From positions 1 through 64,000 of the forward strand of contig JARKIF010000042.1 in the NCBI GenBank assembly GCA_029378245.1: a stretch of 64,000 bases of DNA, given 5' to 3'. How positions within the stretch are numbered: position 1 is the stretch's first letter; every line of letters begins with the position of its first letter. Of the stretch, positions 11,178-21,873 are shown piece by piece. The notes under the pieces are model-generated. The model was not told the origin of the DNA. It did no database searches and worked only from the letters and a program-made list of their open reading frames with translations. Made by a program: the position numbers and the translations under genes. This DNA comes from Roridomyces roridus. Its lineage: Eukaryota > Basidiomycota > Agaricomycetes > Agaricales > Mycenaceae.

Positions 11178-11252
11178 ACTCAATAATGACCCGCCTTGTC
11201 CCGCCAGATCTGGGTTGTTCCTTCTCATCCATCTGCTACCGTACTATATAAG
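11178..11252 (+). promoter_or_regulatory. Pirin 1 promoter: CTCAATAATGA block and TATA box
   Basis: ACTCAATAATGACC at 11178-11191 and TATATAAG at 11245-11252 precede the first pirin gene. The second pirin gene has the same two blocks in the same order (25810-25867). The TATA box lies about 145 nt before the start codon, which allows for a 5' UTR. Confidence 0.6.
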
Positions 11253-11396
11253 CTGTCCCTCGCACTTCAAGTCGACATCCCACTCGTCTCCGCCCCCATC
11301 CTGTTGTCTCTCCTCAAACACTCAAGCTTTTCCAATCTCCAACGAGCTCAATCCCTGCTATCCCGTCCAGTTTCATCCATAGCGACCAACAAAGAC

Positions 11397-12289
11397 ATGG
11401 GAATCAAGATCGTACCCCGTCCAAGCCAAGAACGTGGCCACGCTGACCACGGATGGCTGAAGACTTTCCACACCTTTTCATTTTCCACGTAAGGATTGTC
11501 GGTTTTCAGTGCGGTGTATGAGCTTACCGTGTCATCCAGGTACCAAGACCACAAACACAGCCAGCTTGGCTCCCTACGCGTCATAAACGAGGACCGCGTC
11601 TCGCCTCGCAATGGCTTTGGGACGCACTCACATCGGGAATTCGAAATTTTCTCCTACGTCGTCTCGGGCCAACTCGAGCAGTATGTCTACTTCTCTTTCT
11701 ATGCCCCAATTCTAACGGTCTTTCCAGCAAAGACTCGATGGGAAACGTCGAGATCCTCAAACGCGGCGACGTCCAACTGACCTCCGCGGGCACGGGAATA
11801 TATCACTCGGAAAAGACGCACGGCTCCAAACCCGTTCATTTCCTGCAAATCTGGTCCCTCCCCACCGTCTCGCGGTTACAACCCCGGTACTTTACGCGCC
11901 ATTTCACCGACGAGGAGAAGCGGAATACCTGGGCTCGCATTGTGGCGCCTATTGACGCGGAGGGCGTGTTGAAGGACAGCAGGGAGGGTGCGGGGCCTGC
12001 GCCCGTGCAGAGTCCGTTGACTTTGTACGCGACGATGTTATCTGAGGGGAAGAGCCTGAAGCAGGGGATCAAGGGCTCGAAGGGGTATCTGCATGTTGTG
12101 CAGACTAGCGGGTACAACACCGAGGCGGCTTCGGGGGCTGCGATCCGCGTCCTTGGCGCACCAGGAGCCGAGGTGGAGTTGAGGGAAGGAGATGGGGCGT
12201 ACCTATTCTTCGACAAGAGCGGCGGTGACCTCACGATAGAGAATATTGGCGGCAAGACGGCGGAAGTCCTCTTGTTCGATATAGAGTAA
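11397..12289 (+). CDS. Pirin family protein 1
   Basis: Exons 11397-11488, 11540-11680 and 11728-12289 total 795 nt and give 264 residues, the size of fungal pirins. The start gives MGIKIVPRPSQERGH..W-L-K-T-F-H-T-F-S-F. Metal ligands of the N-terminal cupin are visible: H60 and H62 in F-G-T-H-S-H-R-E-F-E, and H104 and E106 in G-I-Y-H-S-E, matching His56, His58, His101 and Glu103 of human pirin. Pirins are Fe-binding bicupins; human pirin is a nuclear cofactor and several members have quercetinase activity. The C-terminal cupin is complete to A-E-V-L-L-F-D-I-E. A closely related copy lies at 25948-26844 with all intron positions conserved. Confidence 0.93.
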
Positions 12290-12478
12290 ACACCTCCCAC
12301 TGTAATTGTAGATTGTCCTGGTGTACAAGACATAATTATAATACTTTCATTCCGCTACATCAGAGGATCGCGCTCAACTTTGAGTCTGGATTGAAACTTT
12401 CAGGGCAATGATTGATCACACAAGCTCATAGACTATCGTACACGCAATCATTTTTTGAGTACCGGAACGCACCATATC

Positions 12479-13504
12479 CTATCCCACCAAATTCTCGTTG
12501 AAGGTGGAGCTGGTAAACACATTCTTCACGTCGGTAGAGGAGAAAGTATGGACCCCGTTGAGGGTCTTGACCGCCTGCGCTACAAAAGCTTTCACTTCAA
12601 GGTTGCCGCTGAGCTGCAAAGGAGAAGATCAGTCAAAAGGCTTTGAAGTAAAAAGAAGAGCGCCTCCTACATCAGTCGTTAGCGACTTCCATTTCTTGAT
12701 GGAAATTACGGCCGGCTGGTTGGCCCAGGTAAAACCAGCTGCGGCTAAAACATCCGCGTCCCCGTTCAGCTGGTCGAATGTTCAAAGTCACGTCTGCAAA
12801 TGACGAGGAATAGGACGTACCAGCCTCATAGCATTGATTGGAGTCGGTGACCCCCGGTTAAGGAGAGTACTAGCGACCTCGCTCAACGCCTGGAAAAATG
12901 CATCCTGATTGAGCCCGGCAGCAGCCCTGTGGATTCCAATAATAATGTTGGTTTCGGCGTTGGCACCTGAGTCGAGTTTCGTGACCACGTTCGACAGGAA
13001 GACGCTGGCTTCGGTCTGGAACCCCCACGGCTGCGCTGCGGTGATCAATTTCATGTAGTCGGTATCTTGGTGAATCTATGAAATCGTGCACGTTGGAAGC
13101 TGCTCGGGGAATGGACGTCATGAATAACGCACCGCCATCCAATGGGCCTCGGTCTAACGGTGGTGTCAGAATCCGCGAGGGTTCATCAGAGTGTGTAACT
13201 TGCCGCACAGTACTTATGCTCTGAGGTACACCGCGGGCTGCGGAGCTGGAAATCCCAGAGCGGTCAAGGTGTTTTTGACTGCATCGTTTTGAGTTAACTA
13301 CCCGTCGCGAGGTCAAGTTTGGAGCGAAGGACGAGGGTAGTATACACATACCATATCGAATTTGAGGTATTTATTCTGTGCCACCGGTAGAGCAAGCATC
13401 GACGTGACAAGAGTTTTACACTTGGCTTCAAATTCCTGCAGCGTGGTGTTAGCAGGGATGGGGTGAATGCCGAATGCAGTGCAGTAGGTCTTGTTAGCGG
13501 ACAT
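12479..13504 (-). pseudogene. Unidentified family, copy B (probably decayed)
   Basis: The reverse-strand start at 13504 gives MSANKTYCTAFGIHPIPANT and the first exon ends at L-K-F-D-M with donor GTATGT. The second exon reads L-T-Q-N-D-A-V-K-N..P-A-V-Y-L-R-A and then meets TAA directly before a possible donor (GTACTG). Copy A has an open codon and good donor here. Later exons are well preserved: I-H-Q-D-T-D-Y-M-K-L-I-T..N-A-M-R-L, L-N-G-D-A-D-V-L-A-A-A-G-F-T-W-A, and L-S-G-N-L-E-V-K-A-F-V-A-Q-A-V ending N-E-N-L-V-G. The stop at the end of exon 2 suggests loss of function, unless an alternative donor avoids it. Confidence 0.55.
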
Positions 13505-13546
13505 GCTGGGGGTTGCCTAAAAATCTGGGGCCTTGCGCATTGGATT

Positions 13547-13579
13547 GATATAGGGAACCTGCTGGGTGGTATGACCTGG
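13547..13579 (-). promoter_or_regulatory. Conserved upstream block of the unidentified family (copy B)
   Basis: On the reverse strand, CCAGGTCATACCACCCAGCA is followed by GGTTCCCTATATC, about 45-75 nt before the start of copy B. It is nearly identical before copy C and recognisable before copy A. Confidence 0.5.
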
Positions 13580-14176
13580 CAAAGTTTGCTGTGGCGTGGA
13601 AGTAGTACTCACAGTGGGTGGACTGCACTGTGTCCATTTCGTGTGATTCCACACTTCTTGTGCACGCAAAGTCGGGGAAAACTCTGCTGTCGGGCAGTGA
13701 ACACATGAAACACCGACGTCTGGGAAAAACGACGATGAATTATACCAATGGCCATAAAGCGTTCACTCTCACCTTCCGTCTGAACGTCGATTTAGGTTTG
13801 CTTCGCTTCTAGGCCTGAGAGATGGCCATTGTCATTGCCACCGAGAAGCCTATGAGCAGAGGAGCTCTGGATAGAGCGCGCGTGAATACTGGAAGCTAGT
13901 ATGGCAGATGAGCCAGAAAAAGACGTAGTCTCCTCTAGATGGATTACGCGCCGGGGCGTCTAGACCCAGTGGCCTTGAATTCTGGACCGAGAAGTCGAAA
14001 TTTCCAGGTTAAGAGATGCAGCTTGAGAATCCAATTGGACCGGTGCTAGAGCGAATCGACAGTTGTCCACGATTCCGCGCAAGTTGAGAGCCATGATGAC
14101 GGAGCGGAAGAAAGAGCGCTGATGGCTTTGGTCGTATTTGGCTCGCACCTTGCTCTTGACCACCACAACGGGCAAG
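13580..14176. other. Divergent intergenic region, duplicated at about 22.98-23.84 kb
   Basis: This spacer separates copy B (reverse) from the F-box gene at 14224 (forward). The matching spacer between copy C and the F-box gene at 23898 shares recognisable stretches, for example GCCATTGTCATTGCCACC here and GCCCATTGCCGTTGCCCACC there. No gene is seen. It probably holds the promoters of both flanking genes. Confidence 0.5.
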
Positions 14177-14223
14177 TGAGTTTCTTCCTTGTGTAGGAAT
14201 GCATGTTACTGAACCATTTCTAG
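14177..14223 (+). other. Predicted 5' leader intron ending at the F-box start codon
   Basis: A GTGAGT donor at 14177 and a TTTCTAG acceptor at 14221-14223 bound a 47-nt intron whose acceptor touches the ATG at 14224. The same acceptor-to-ATG contact is seen in most CxxCG F-box genes here (before 17621, 19969, 23898, 33519, 42729, 54891 and 60873). Confidence 0.6.
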
Positions 14224-15831
14224 ATGGACGCGTCGATATGCTCAAAGTGTGGCACTCGGTCGTCAACTTCCGCTACAAACTCCACCATTCAATCTCTGAA
14301 AAACGCGGCAGCGCCTGGAACTCGGCTGCACGCTCTCATTCACTCCAACGAGCCTCCGGAGCCGTCAGAAATCCCCTTCATCCGTTCCTTTGCGCCGGAG
14401 ATTGACGCGTCATTGACCTCAGCCGATGCGGAAATTTTGCGATTGCAAGAGCAGTTACGCAGCCTGCAGCAAGATCGTAGCGACCTGCTTGACTATCAGC
14501 GGACGCACAAATCCATCCTCTCCCCGCTCAGGCGGATGCCCCCCGAAATACTAGCCGAGATCTTCACCTCGTCGATCCCCGTCGTCTCGGAGTTGCTCGA
14601 CCGAGAATCATTCCGAATCGAGGATAGCCCTTGGGTTTGGACCCACATCTGCAGTCGCTGGAGGGCAGTGGCCATCTCTACGCCTGCCCTATGGTCCGTC
14701 ATTGCGATGGACTTCGCCAATTACGACTATCCTTTAGAGGCAGCCGTAGCACACGTCGAGCGCTCTGCGATGCTCAAGATACATTTCTATGCGTTCAAGA
14801 AGCCCTGGACCGATACTTCTTCGCAAACGCAGATGTTCAGCTACCTCATCGAGCATTCCTTGCGATGGGAGGAACTCTGCATAGCATTAACACAAGATTT
14901 GATACCCCTTCTTCCCTCCCTTCGTAACCGAATCCCCTCCTTGGGAAGATTATGGGTCCAGGTGGATGGTGATCTTACCGAAGAAGTGGCCCCAGTGGTC
15001 AATTTCCCGCAGACGGCAGCCTCATTGGTCGAAATCGGTGTCAGTCGGTGCCTCTCCCCTGGATCCTTCCTCCCTCGTACACACCAACTCACCCATTATT
15101 ACGCCGATGCACCCTGGGACGTTCATCAGGAAATTTTACGCCTGAGCTCGTCTCTCGTCACAGCTCATGTCAACCTGTTTCCCGAACCGCCCGACTGGAG
15201 TACGCTTGCGTGCGAAGTCGTTGAACTGCCGCAGCTTCGATGTCTCTTTATTTCCCACATCGAGGCTCTAGCCTATTTCAAGACGCCCCTCCTCGGCCAA
15301 ATCACTCTCGATTTGTTTCCCGACGAGTCCGACTTCCCGCCGGCTTTCGAACGCTTCCTCGCCAATTCTTCGAGCACGCTCCGAAGACTGGGTCTGAGGG
15401 GCATGCCGGATCTTATTCTGACGAGCAAGATCCTGCGAGCTTGCGCTGACCTCAGCGAGCTAGCCATCATAATACACCCCGTCACCGACGCCCTCGCCTA
15501 TGAGACTTCGAGTGCATTGATTCGACTCTTGATCCCCACCCAAGATTCGGGGATTTTGCCCCGCTTATCCCGCATCCACGTCGCATTTGAAGGCGCGCTG
15601 TCGCTTGATCACGAGCTTTATGCCCAAATGCTGGAATCACGGTGGAACATGCGGCCCCGCGTCCTTCAGGCGGCGACAGTGTGCTTCCAGCACGAACCGA
15701 ATCTGAGTAGCATCGCGCATCTACGACTCGGAGCACTTCGCTGCGGCGGTTTGGATTTTACCTTGACGAAAGTTGGGAATGCTCAGGAATACATGGCCCA
15801 TTGGTTGTGCCGACCAGGGTGGATAGGATAA
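14224..15831 (+). CDS. F-box domain protein, group I, intact
   Basis: 535 residues. The N-terminus has a C-S-K-C-G motif (C6, C9), then a heptad-rich stretch likely to form a coiled coil at about 60-92 (D-A-E-I-L-R-L-Q-E-Q-L-R-S-L). The F-box is at about 98-160 (I-L-S-P-L-R-R-M-P-P-E-I-L-A-E-I-F to W-V-W-T-H-I-C-S-R-W-R-A-V-A). The long C-terminal half carries repeated Leu-rich strands typical of the family and ends W-L-C-R-P-G-W-I-G. The ATG is chosen because it follows a splice acceptor and gives the conserved MDASICSKCG start shared with 23898 and 33519. It is divergent from copy B, as 23898 is from copy C, so the pair was probably duplicated together. Presumptive SCF substrate receptor; substrate unknown. 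Confidence 0.88.
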   Translation: MDASICSKCGTRSSTSATNSTIQSLKNAAAPGTRLHALIHSNEPPEPSEIPFIRSFAPEIDASLTSADAEILRLQEQLRSLQQDRSDLLDYQRTHKSILSPLRRMPPEILAEIFTSSIPVVSELLDRESFRIEDSPWVWTHICSRWRAVAISTPALWSVIAMDFANYDYPLEAAVAHVERSAMLKIHFYAFKKPWTDTSSQTQMFSYLIEHSLRWEELCIALTQDLIPLLPSLRNRIPSLGRLWVQVDGDLTEEVAPVVNFPQTAASLVEIGVSRCLSPGSFLPRTHQLTHYYADAPWDVHQEILRLSSSLVTAHVNLFPEPPDWSTLACEVVELPQLRCLFISHIEALAYFKTPLLGQITLDLFPDESDFPPAFERFLANSSSTLRRLGLRGMPDLILTSKILRACADLSELAIIIHPVTDALAYETSSALIRLLIPTQDSGILPRLSRIHVAFEGALSLDHELYAQMLESRWNMRPRVLQAATVCFQHEPNLSSIAHLRLGALRCGGLDFTLTKVGNAQEYMAHWLCRPGWIG

Positions 15832-15964
15832 ATAGCGCAGAATCCCTTTTTTGTCTGCGCTGGTACGCCATCAGGACACATACATTTTTGGACAGGTTTT
15901 CTATTAGCTTGTGAGTTTGTTGGAATCATCTTTCAATCTCTCGGCGCATCCGTCCCAAATACAT

Positions 15965-17621
15965 TCAACACCAGGTAGGATTACAAAACCACTCGCCCAT
16001 ATTATCCACCATCTCCGGTCCGATTAAGGAGAAGTTCAAACCGCGAGCGCGAAGTGAATCCAGTTTGGCGCTCCACGAGGGAGGAGCTGCCCCCTCATCA
16101 AAGACCAGAGTGGCTACTTGAAGCACACGCCGAGGGCTTTCCCAACGAGACTCCAACATGCGAACATAGAGTTCAAAATCCATGTGCAATTTGGTTTCGA
16201 ATACGAGGTGGATATGGGTCAAGTGCGGAGCGAGAGCCTGGCTCGTCGGTTCCGGAAACTGGAGGATGGAAAGCAAAGCATTGCTTGTGATGTAGGACCC
16301 GTATGTTCTTCCGGGAGAGCTATGGATGAAGATAGCCAGTTCCGTGACGGAAGGATACGTCTGTAGCATCTGCGTAGCTAAACGCGCATCTGCCAAGCAT
16401 CTCAGACCAATTTTTCGAACGGTTGCAGCTGACTCCGCGAGAAAGCGATCGAGAGATGGGGCCAAGGCAGCCATGGATTCCTCCGACCCACATTCCACCG
16501 TGAGTTGCTCCAGAACCAGCACTTTGAAGAACACCAGGGCCTGCGCATGGGATGTGTAAACACGACGGAGTTGCAAGAGTTCGAGAACTCGGTTGGAGAT
16601 GGACCAGTCCAGTCCTTCGGAAAATGGTGATACGAGCATCAACAAGATTGGGGCTCATTCCCGACAGCTCTCGATGTGTGCTCCACGCCGCACCAATGCT
16701 GTAATGAGTCAGGAGACCACTTGGAAGGGAAAATGTCATGGGCATATGTTTGCGGAAGACAACGAGGTCGACCAAGGAAACCGCGGTCTGAAAGTGGTCG
16801 ATCGTTTGCGCCGCTTGTTCACCTTTCTCGCTATCCCAGTCCAGGCACAGTCTCCGAAGAGCTGGGACCCGATCATGAAGGTCGTGAAGAAGAGGGAACA
16901 GGTCGGGCGTCAGCATGATGATCAGATCCTCCCATCGTGCAGAATGTTCAATGAGATATTGGAGCATTTGGATCTGATGCCCGGCATCGAATTGGCTGGC
17001 TCCATAAAAGTACACCTTCAGCATTTGTGAGCGCTCGACGTGGGTTTGGACTGCCGCCAGAGGGTAGTGAGCCTCGTGATCATGATCGTAACGGAGCAGA
17101 ATTAACGACCATAGAGAGGGCATGGAGATTGCGACGGCTCTCCAGAGGCTACAGACATGTGTCAAAACCCATGGACTCCGTGTAAGATCAAAGTCGCAGT
17201 CCTCCAAGTTCGCCTCTCGGAAGCTGCACGGGAGCGTCCACGAGAAGATTTCGCCGAGTATCTCGGGTGGCGCCCGTCGAATCGGGGAAAGAATCGCCTC
17301 GTGTCGTCGCAGCTGACGCGCCAGTACGCTGCGGCCCTGATTGAGCTGGACAAGTCGATCCTGTAGCTGCGAGATTTCCTCGTCGAGCGAAACCAAGTGC
17401 TCGCTGAGTTCTGCGGTAGCCGAATGGACAAAGGCAAGCTCAGATGTTTTGGGAGGATTGTTGGAATTCAGAAGGGTGTACAGTGGGGACCCAGGGGTAC
17501 TCTCTATGAAGTTGTGAGATGCGATGGAGTGGTCATATAGGCGCGGTTGCGCACTGGTAACGTGGGACTCGATCCGAATCTGAGGGGATGCTGCTCCACA
17601 AAGAATACACTTCGGGGTCAT
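15965..17621 (-). pseudogene. F-box protein gene, group I, with one frameshift
   Basis: The start at 17621 follows a CTACAG acceptor and gives M-T-P-K-C-I-L-C-G, a coiled coil (D-E-E-I-S-Q-L-Q-D-R-L-V-Q-L) and the F-box I-L-S-P-I-R-R-A-P-P-E-I-L-G-E-I-F. The family match runs to S-P-N-L-V-D-A-R-I-T-I-F at about 16620. It then continues in another frame as E-G-L-D-W-S-I-S-N-R-V-L-E-L-L-Q-L-R-R-V to the usual end, W-F-C-N-P-T-W-C at 15965. One base appears lost in a TTTTCC run. It could be a true inactivation or a homopolymer sequencing error; otherwise the gene is complete. It is convergent with the F-box gene ending at 15831. Confidence 0.75.
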
Positions 17622-19313
17622 CTGTAGGGCAAACTGAGCGCGCTGTGGTCACAGAAAATCTATCTTACTGTCAATACTCGAGGAAAGCAGGCGACGAAAA
17701 AGGAAAGTTGTGCACGTGAGCGATTTGCTTTCTGTCTTGTCGTCGCCCACAGGCCCCAGGATGGATTTCCGCGCCATCACTTCGTCACGCACATCGATTC
17801 TTCTCCCCTTCCTTCCAAGAGCTCGTCGAGTCTTGAATCGGTGTCGGCGACTCGCAACTCAGGGTACGGCGGGAGCGAGGGACTTTTGGTGCCCACGAAC
17901 CTCATTATTATCGTGCGTCTCGTGTAGTTTTTGACTTGAGAAGACGCGCTGATACTGGTGCCCAGGGTACTGTGGCAATGTCACATTCCACCGGCGTTAC
18001 AACGCCGTCCTTCACGCTGCATGTGTGGCATTGACCCGCCAGACAGTGTGGTCCCTCGCATTCTGAGGCAGACGGCAGACAACAGGCGGCGAATTATGGA
18101 GGTCTGTCTCAGTGCACTCCTGAGCTCCCCTCCCTGACGAATGAGTAGAACCCTTCGAGGACAAGATACGCCCTCGACTCCGCCTACCCCCATCGCAGAA
18201 TCTTCGCCATGAGTAACACGGCGACACCCTCCGTGCGCAGCGTGGCCTGTGGCTTCCGTCAACTCTGAAGCGTCTGTTAGACCGCGCAGATGAGCTACAT
18301 GCCAAGATTATGGAGCATACGATCCACAGCGCGTCTCCCTCCCTTTCGCATAGGGACCTTGTCTTTGCTGGGTAATGGGAATCGGGAGATGGGTGAGTCC
18401 TCGTCTGTAGTCCTCGTCTCATTAACTTGACCATTCGCCAGAACTCGGGACACCGGGCGTCCAGTCCAGTACCCTTGCTGACCGCTCCAGCCTCCCCAAA
18501 ATACGGTCCATCCGAATACTCGCCAACCCATTCGCCGATATTGTCCCCGTATCACTTCTGCAGAGAAACGCGCCCAGCAGCGAGCGCGGGAGGAGAGCGT
18601 GAAGGGGCTGAGAGGCGAAAGGGAGCTAAAAGTGCGCCCTTCTGCACCACCAACTTGGCATTCACCTGTCATTGTGCGGCTCTTCGGTCAGGGACGAGGA
18701 GGCTGAGTCCGTTACCATCCCCAAGAACGCTATCATTCCACCCAACTGTGCGTTCGCTCCTTGGCTCCTCCGCCGCTTCTCATTCCTTTCGTAGTGGTGG
18801 ACGACCCGCAGGCTGCGTGCTTCTGCCGGAGTTTTGGCCAGACCCAGCGCGCTCCAGCCGAGTCGGCTGCTGAGGCGCCCGTGAAATCGAAGAGAAGGAC
18901 GGTGGACCAGGTGATATAATGAAGATCCCGGAAGCACGCGCACTAGGCTGCGTCGTCAATGTGCGCTCTACTTTACTTTCTTGATCGTCAACACTGACGA
19001 GTTTCCCCAGGTCTTGGCGGCAAACGGAGGTCTCCAAAACAGAGGTGGAGATCCCTGCCTCTGCCTGGGGCTCTGACGAGGAGCTCGGGGCGTTGCGCAA
19101 GTCTAAGAAGACCAAGACGGTGTGCCTGCAGGAGGAGCTCGGGCGGTATGCCAAAGGGCGGGGCTTGCATGCTGAGGACGGGCGGTGACACGAAGAGCAT
19201 ATTCTCAAGGCACTCACTGCGTTTAGGGGCAGGTGGGTGGAGGATGAGCAAATGTCGGGAGCAGGGGATGCGGGCGCGGATGGGGGAGAAGGACAGTGGC
19301 AACACCGACACCC
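17622..19313. other. Degraded region without a clear gene
   Basis: Frames such as reverse strand 18780-19370 have no recognisable domain. Around 19000-19190 there is a coding-like run (S-K-T-E-V-E-I-P-A-S-A-W-G, then K-K-S-K-K-T-K-T) that stops quickly and may be the remains of a transposon protein, but I cannot assign it. Confidence 0.3.
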
Positions 19314-19480
19314 GATCGACTTCCTCCAGATGCTTTGGTCGACATCGGTGTCAGTCGGTGCTCGAACCACCTCGCGGATTTGCCCATGAGCTCCAAGGTC
19401 ATATCGAGCTGTTTCCCCAGAGTATGCCTACGCCAATTCATCGAACTATCACAGCTCGATGTCACTGTCTCACACGTGGA
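19314..19480 (+). pseudogene. F-box gene relic
   Basis: Short stretches match the group I gene at 23898. A-L-V-D-I-G-V-S-R-C corresponds to S-L-V-D-I-G-V-S-R-C, and after an internal deletion F-I-E-L-S-Q-L-D-V-T-V-S-H-V-D corresponds to L-I-E-L-S-Q-L-R-R-L-Y-V-S-H-V-D. DNA between them (AAGGTCATATCGAGCTGTTT) also resembles the relative. Nothing else of the gene remains nearby. Confidence 0.6.
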
Positions 19481-19968
19481 TCGAGCGCGTGGGTGGGAAG
19501 GATTTACCGCCGGAGGGTCGAAACGCGGGCTCGACGTGACGACGGGCAGGAGCAGCGTCGCACAAGAGTACCATGGGTTTTCAGACGGTGGCCGGATGAG
19601 GGGAGAAGGTGGATGCCGTTGTCTGCGCGCCTACCTTGGTACCCAAGAGGGAGATGAGGGCCAAGGAGGGAGCTCGCCTTGCATTCTCACCCCTGGGTGT
19701 ATGTTAGGACGCTCTTCGCTGGGTTGGGTTTTGTGGAGGACTCGTGGGTGGGGTTATTAGCCGGGACGTTGGCAGTTGTCGACAATTGGACCAAAAACAG
19801 CGTAATTATCTCGTTTATATCGCCTGTGTATGGCCTTCGAGACGCGGTGTTCTAGCTTTGTCCCTGTTTACGTCATACTTCTTGCTCTCTTTCATTCAGA
19901 AATCAGCGTAGCGTGGGTCAAGATGAACTATCCGCAGAGCTAAACATCCTCACAATGTACTTAAGCAG

Positions 19969-21823
19969 ATGAGCTCCTCCCGTTGCTCCAACTGTGGCCA
20001 AGTCCCCGAGCAAACTACCTTGGACAGTGAGCAATCGTGCGAGCTGAAAAGCGCCGTCGCCCCTGGAACGCGATTCCACTCTCTGTACAACTCAAACGAG
20101 GCTCCCGAGCCCTCGGAGACTCCTCTAGTGCTCTCTATCTCATCGAAAATCGAGATACAGCTGGCTGCGCTCGACACTGAAATATCTCGATTGCGAGAAC
20201 GGCTCTCCCACTTGGAGGCTGACCGGGCCTTCCTGGCTCCGTTTCGCGGAGCCAAGGAGCGCGTTCTTGCTCCGATCCGTCGACTACCCTCGGAGATACT
20301 CGAGGAAATCTTTATGTGGTCGCTCCCCATCCTCAAGGACGCGATGTACTATCAAGATCGCACCATAAAGCTGAGCCCATGGGTTCTGACCCACGTATGC
20401 AGCTCATGGCGCGCGGTGGCTATCTCGGCATCTGCCTTGTGGTCCCTGCTTATTCTTCACTACGATGAACGTCGTTATGCACCCCATGCCATCGAGGTCC
20501 AGGTTCAGCGCGCGAGAAAACTCAAAATACATTTCTATGCGTCGCTCGAGCGCGACACGGATTCCCAAATTCAAATGCTTCGCTACCTTATTGAACACTC
20601 TGCTCGTTGGGAAGAGGCTTGTCTGGGAGTGACGGCAGATTTAGCGCCGCTGCTTCTCTCGCTTCGCGACCGCATCCCTGCATTGCGCAAGATTTGGTTG
20701 GATGTAGATCGACGCAGATGGCGAAGGAGCCGCACCGGCGGTTGATTATTTGCAAAGTGCAAGCTCCTTGGTTGATTTGGGCGTCAACCGTCGGGCTTGA
20801 CCTGTAACCCTCCACCCATCGGTCAACCAACTTACTCGATACCAAGTGGAAGGGGCCTGCTGGAACACACATTTGACGATTCTGAAGGCCAACCCCAACC
20901 TCGTTGTGGCACACATCAGTGGCCTCCGCGCAGCCCCCGAATGGGGAACCACCGGCGAGGTCATACAGTTGTCGCGGCTTCGATGTCTGTATGTATCACA
21001 CATCAGCATCCTTCCGTTTCTCAGATTGCCTTTGCTGGAGCAAATTACGCTGGGATGTCCTCAGGATCAGACAACCATCGGCGGCGCGCTCTTGGATCGG
21101 TTCATATCAGAGACCTCGAGTCGACTGCGAAGACTCGGTCTCAGAGGTCAACCGCACCGGGATTTTGTACGTGCCATTCTTCACAGATACACTTCGATCA
21201 CCGAACTCGCAATCATGATACGTCCTGTAACGGGTTCCCATTCAAACACATTCGACGATGACTCCGAGGATACCGTCGTCGATTTGGCCAATTTGCTGGA
21301 TATATCCGGTGGTGTGGTTGTCGCTCCGCGCTTATCCCACTTTTACCGCGCATTCGAGGGCGCCTTGTCGCTTTCCAACCTCGGCTATGAATCCTATCTC
21401 CAAATGTTGACATCCCGGCTGAATCTACTCCCCTGCGCCCTTCAAGCTGCGACAATCTGTTATGAATATGAACTGGCACCAAATGCTGACTTGATCCCGG
21501 CTCCGCACGTCGAATTGGAGTTGCTTGCCCAAGCTGGCGTAGATTTTTCCTGCTTGTCAGCCGGTTACACCGGAGATTCGGGCGTCATGTTGTGCTGGAT
21601 GTGCGCACAAGAGTGGTCTTATGATTACATAGTTCCGGTATGCCAGTCCTGCTTCCATTGGCTTTTGTACACTCCGAGTCTGAAGCCGTGGTTTAGTAAA
21701 CGCACCATCTCATCGTCCGGCGTCAGTACACCGAGTCATCGGAGATTGGTTCCGTGTCGGCTTGCGGCCGAGTCGCTGACAAGACGAGGATGCACACCTT
21801 GGAGGGTTCTCCGTACAAGATAA
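19969..21823 (+). pseudogene. F-box protein pseudogene, group I (frameshift plus nonsense codon)
   Basis: The ATG follows a TTAAGCAG acceptor and gives C-S-N-C-G, a coiled coil (D-T-E-I-S-R-L-R-E-R-L-S-H-L) and F-box I-R-R-L-P-S-E-I-L-E-E-I-F. The frame is lost near 20710, where D-V-D is followed in another frame by G-E-G-A-A-P-A-V-D-Y-L-Q-S-A-S-S-L-V-D-L-G-V-N. In that frame a TGA at 20798-20800 interrupts before H-P-S-V-N-Q-L-T-R-Y-Q-V-E-G. The Leu-rich half then continues open to about 21620 (M-C-A-Q-E-W-S), but the usual terminal stop is missing and the frame runs on to 21823. With two independent lesions, a functional full-length product is unlikely. Confidence 0.8.
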
Positions 21824-21873
21824 TTGTATTATCGTACACACACAAATTCCAAGCGCTATGGCAACTACATACA

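Noticed and set aside
18780..19370. 196-codon reverse-strand frame as a gene
   Set aside because: It overlaps an F-box relic on the other strand and has low-complexity Ser/Pro-rich composition without domains.
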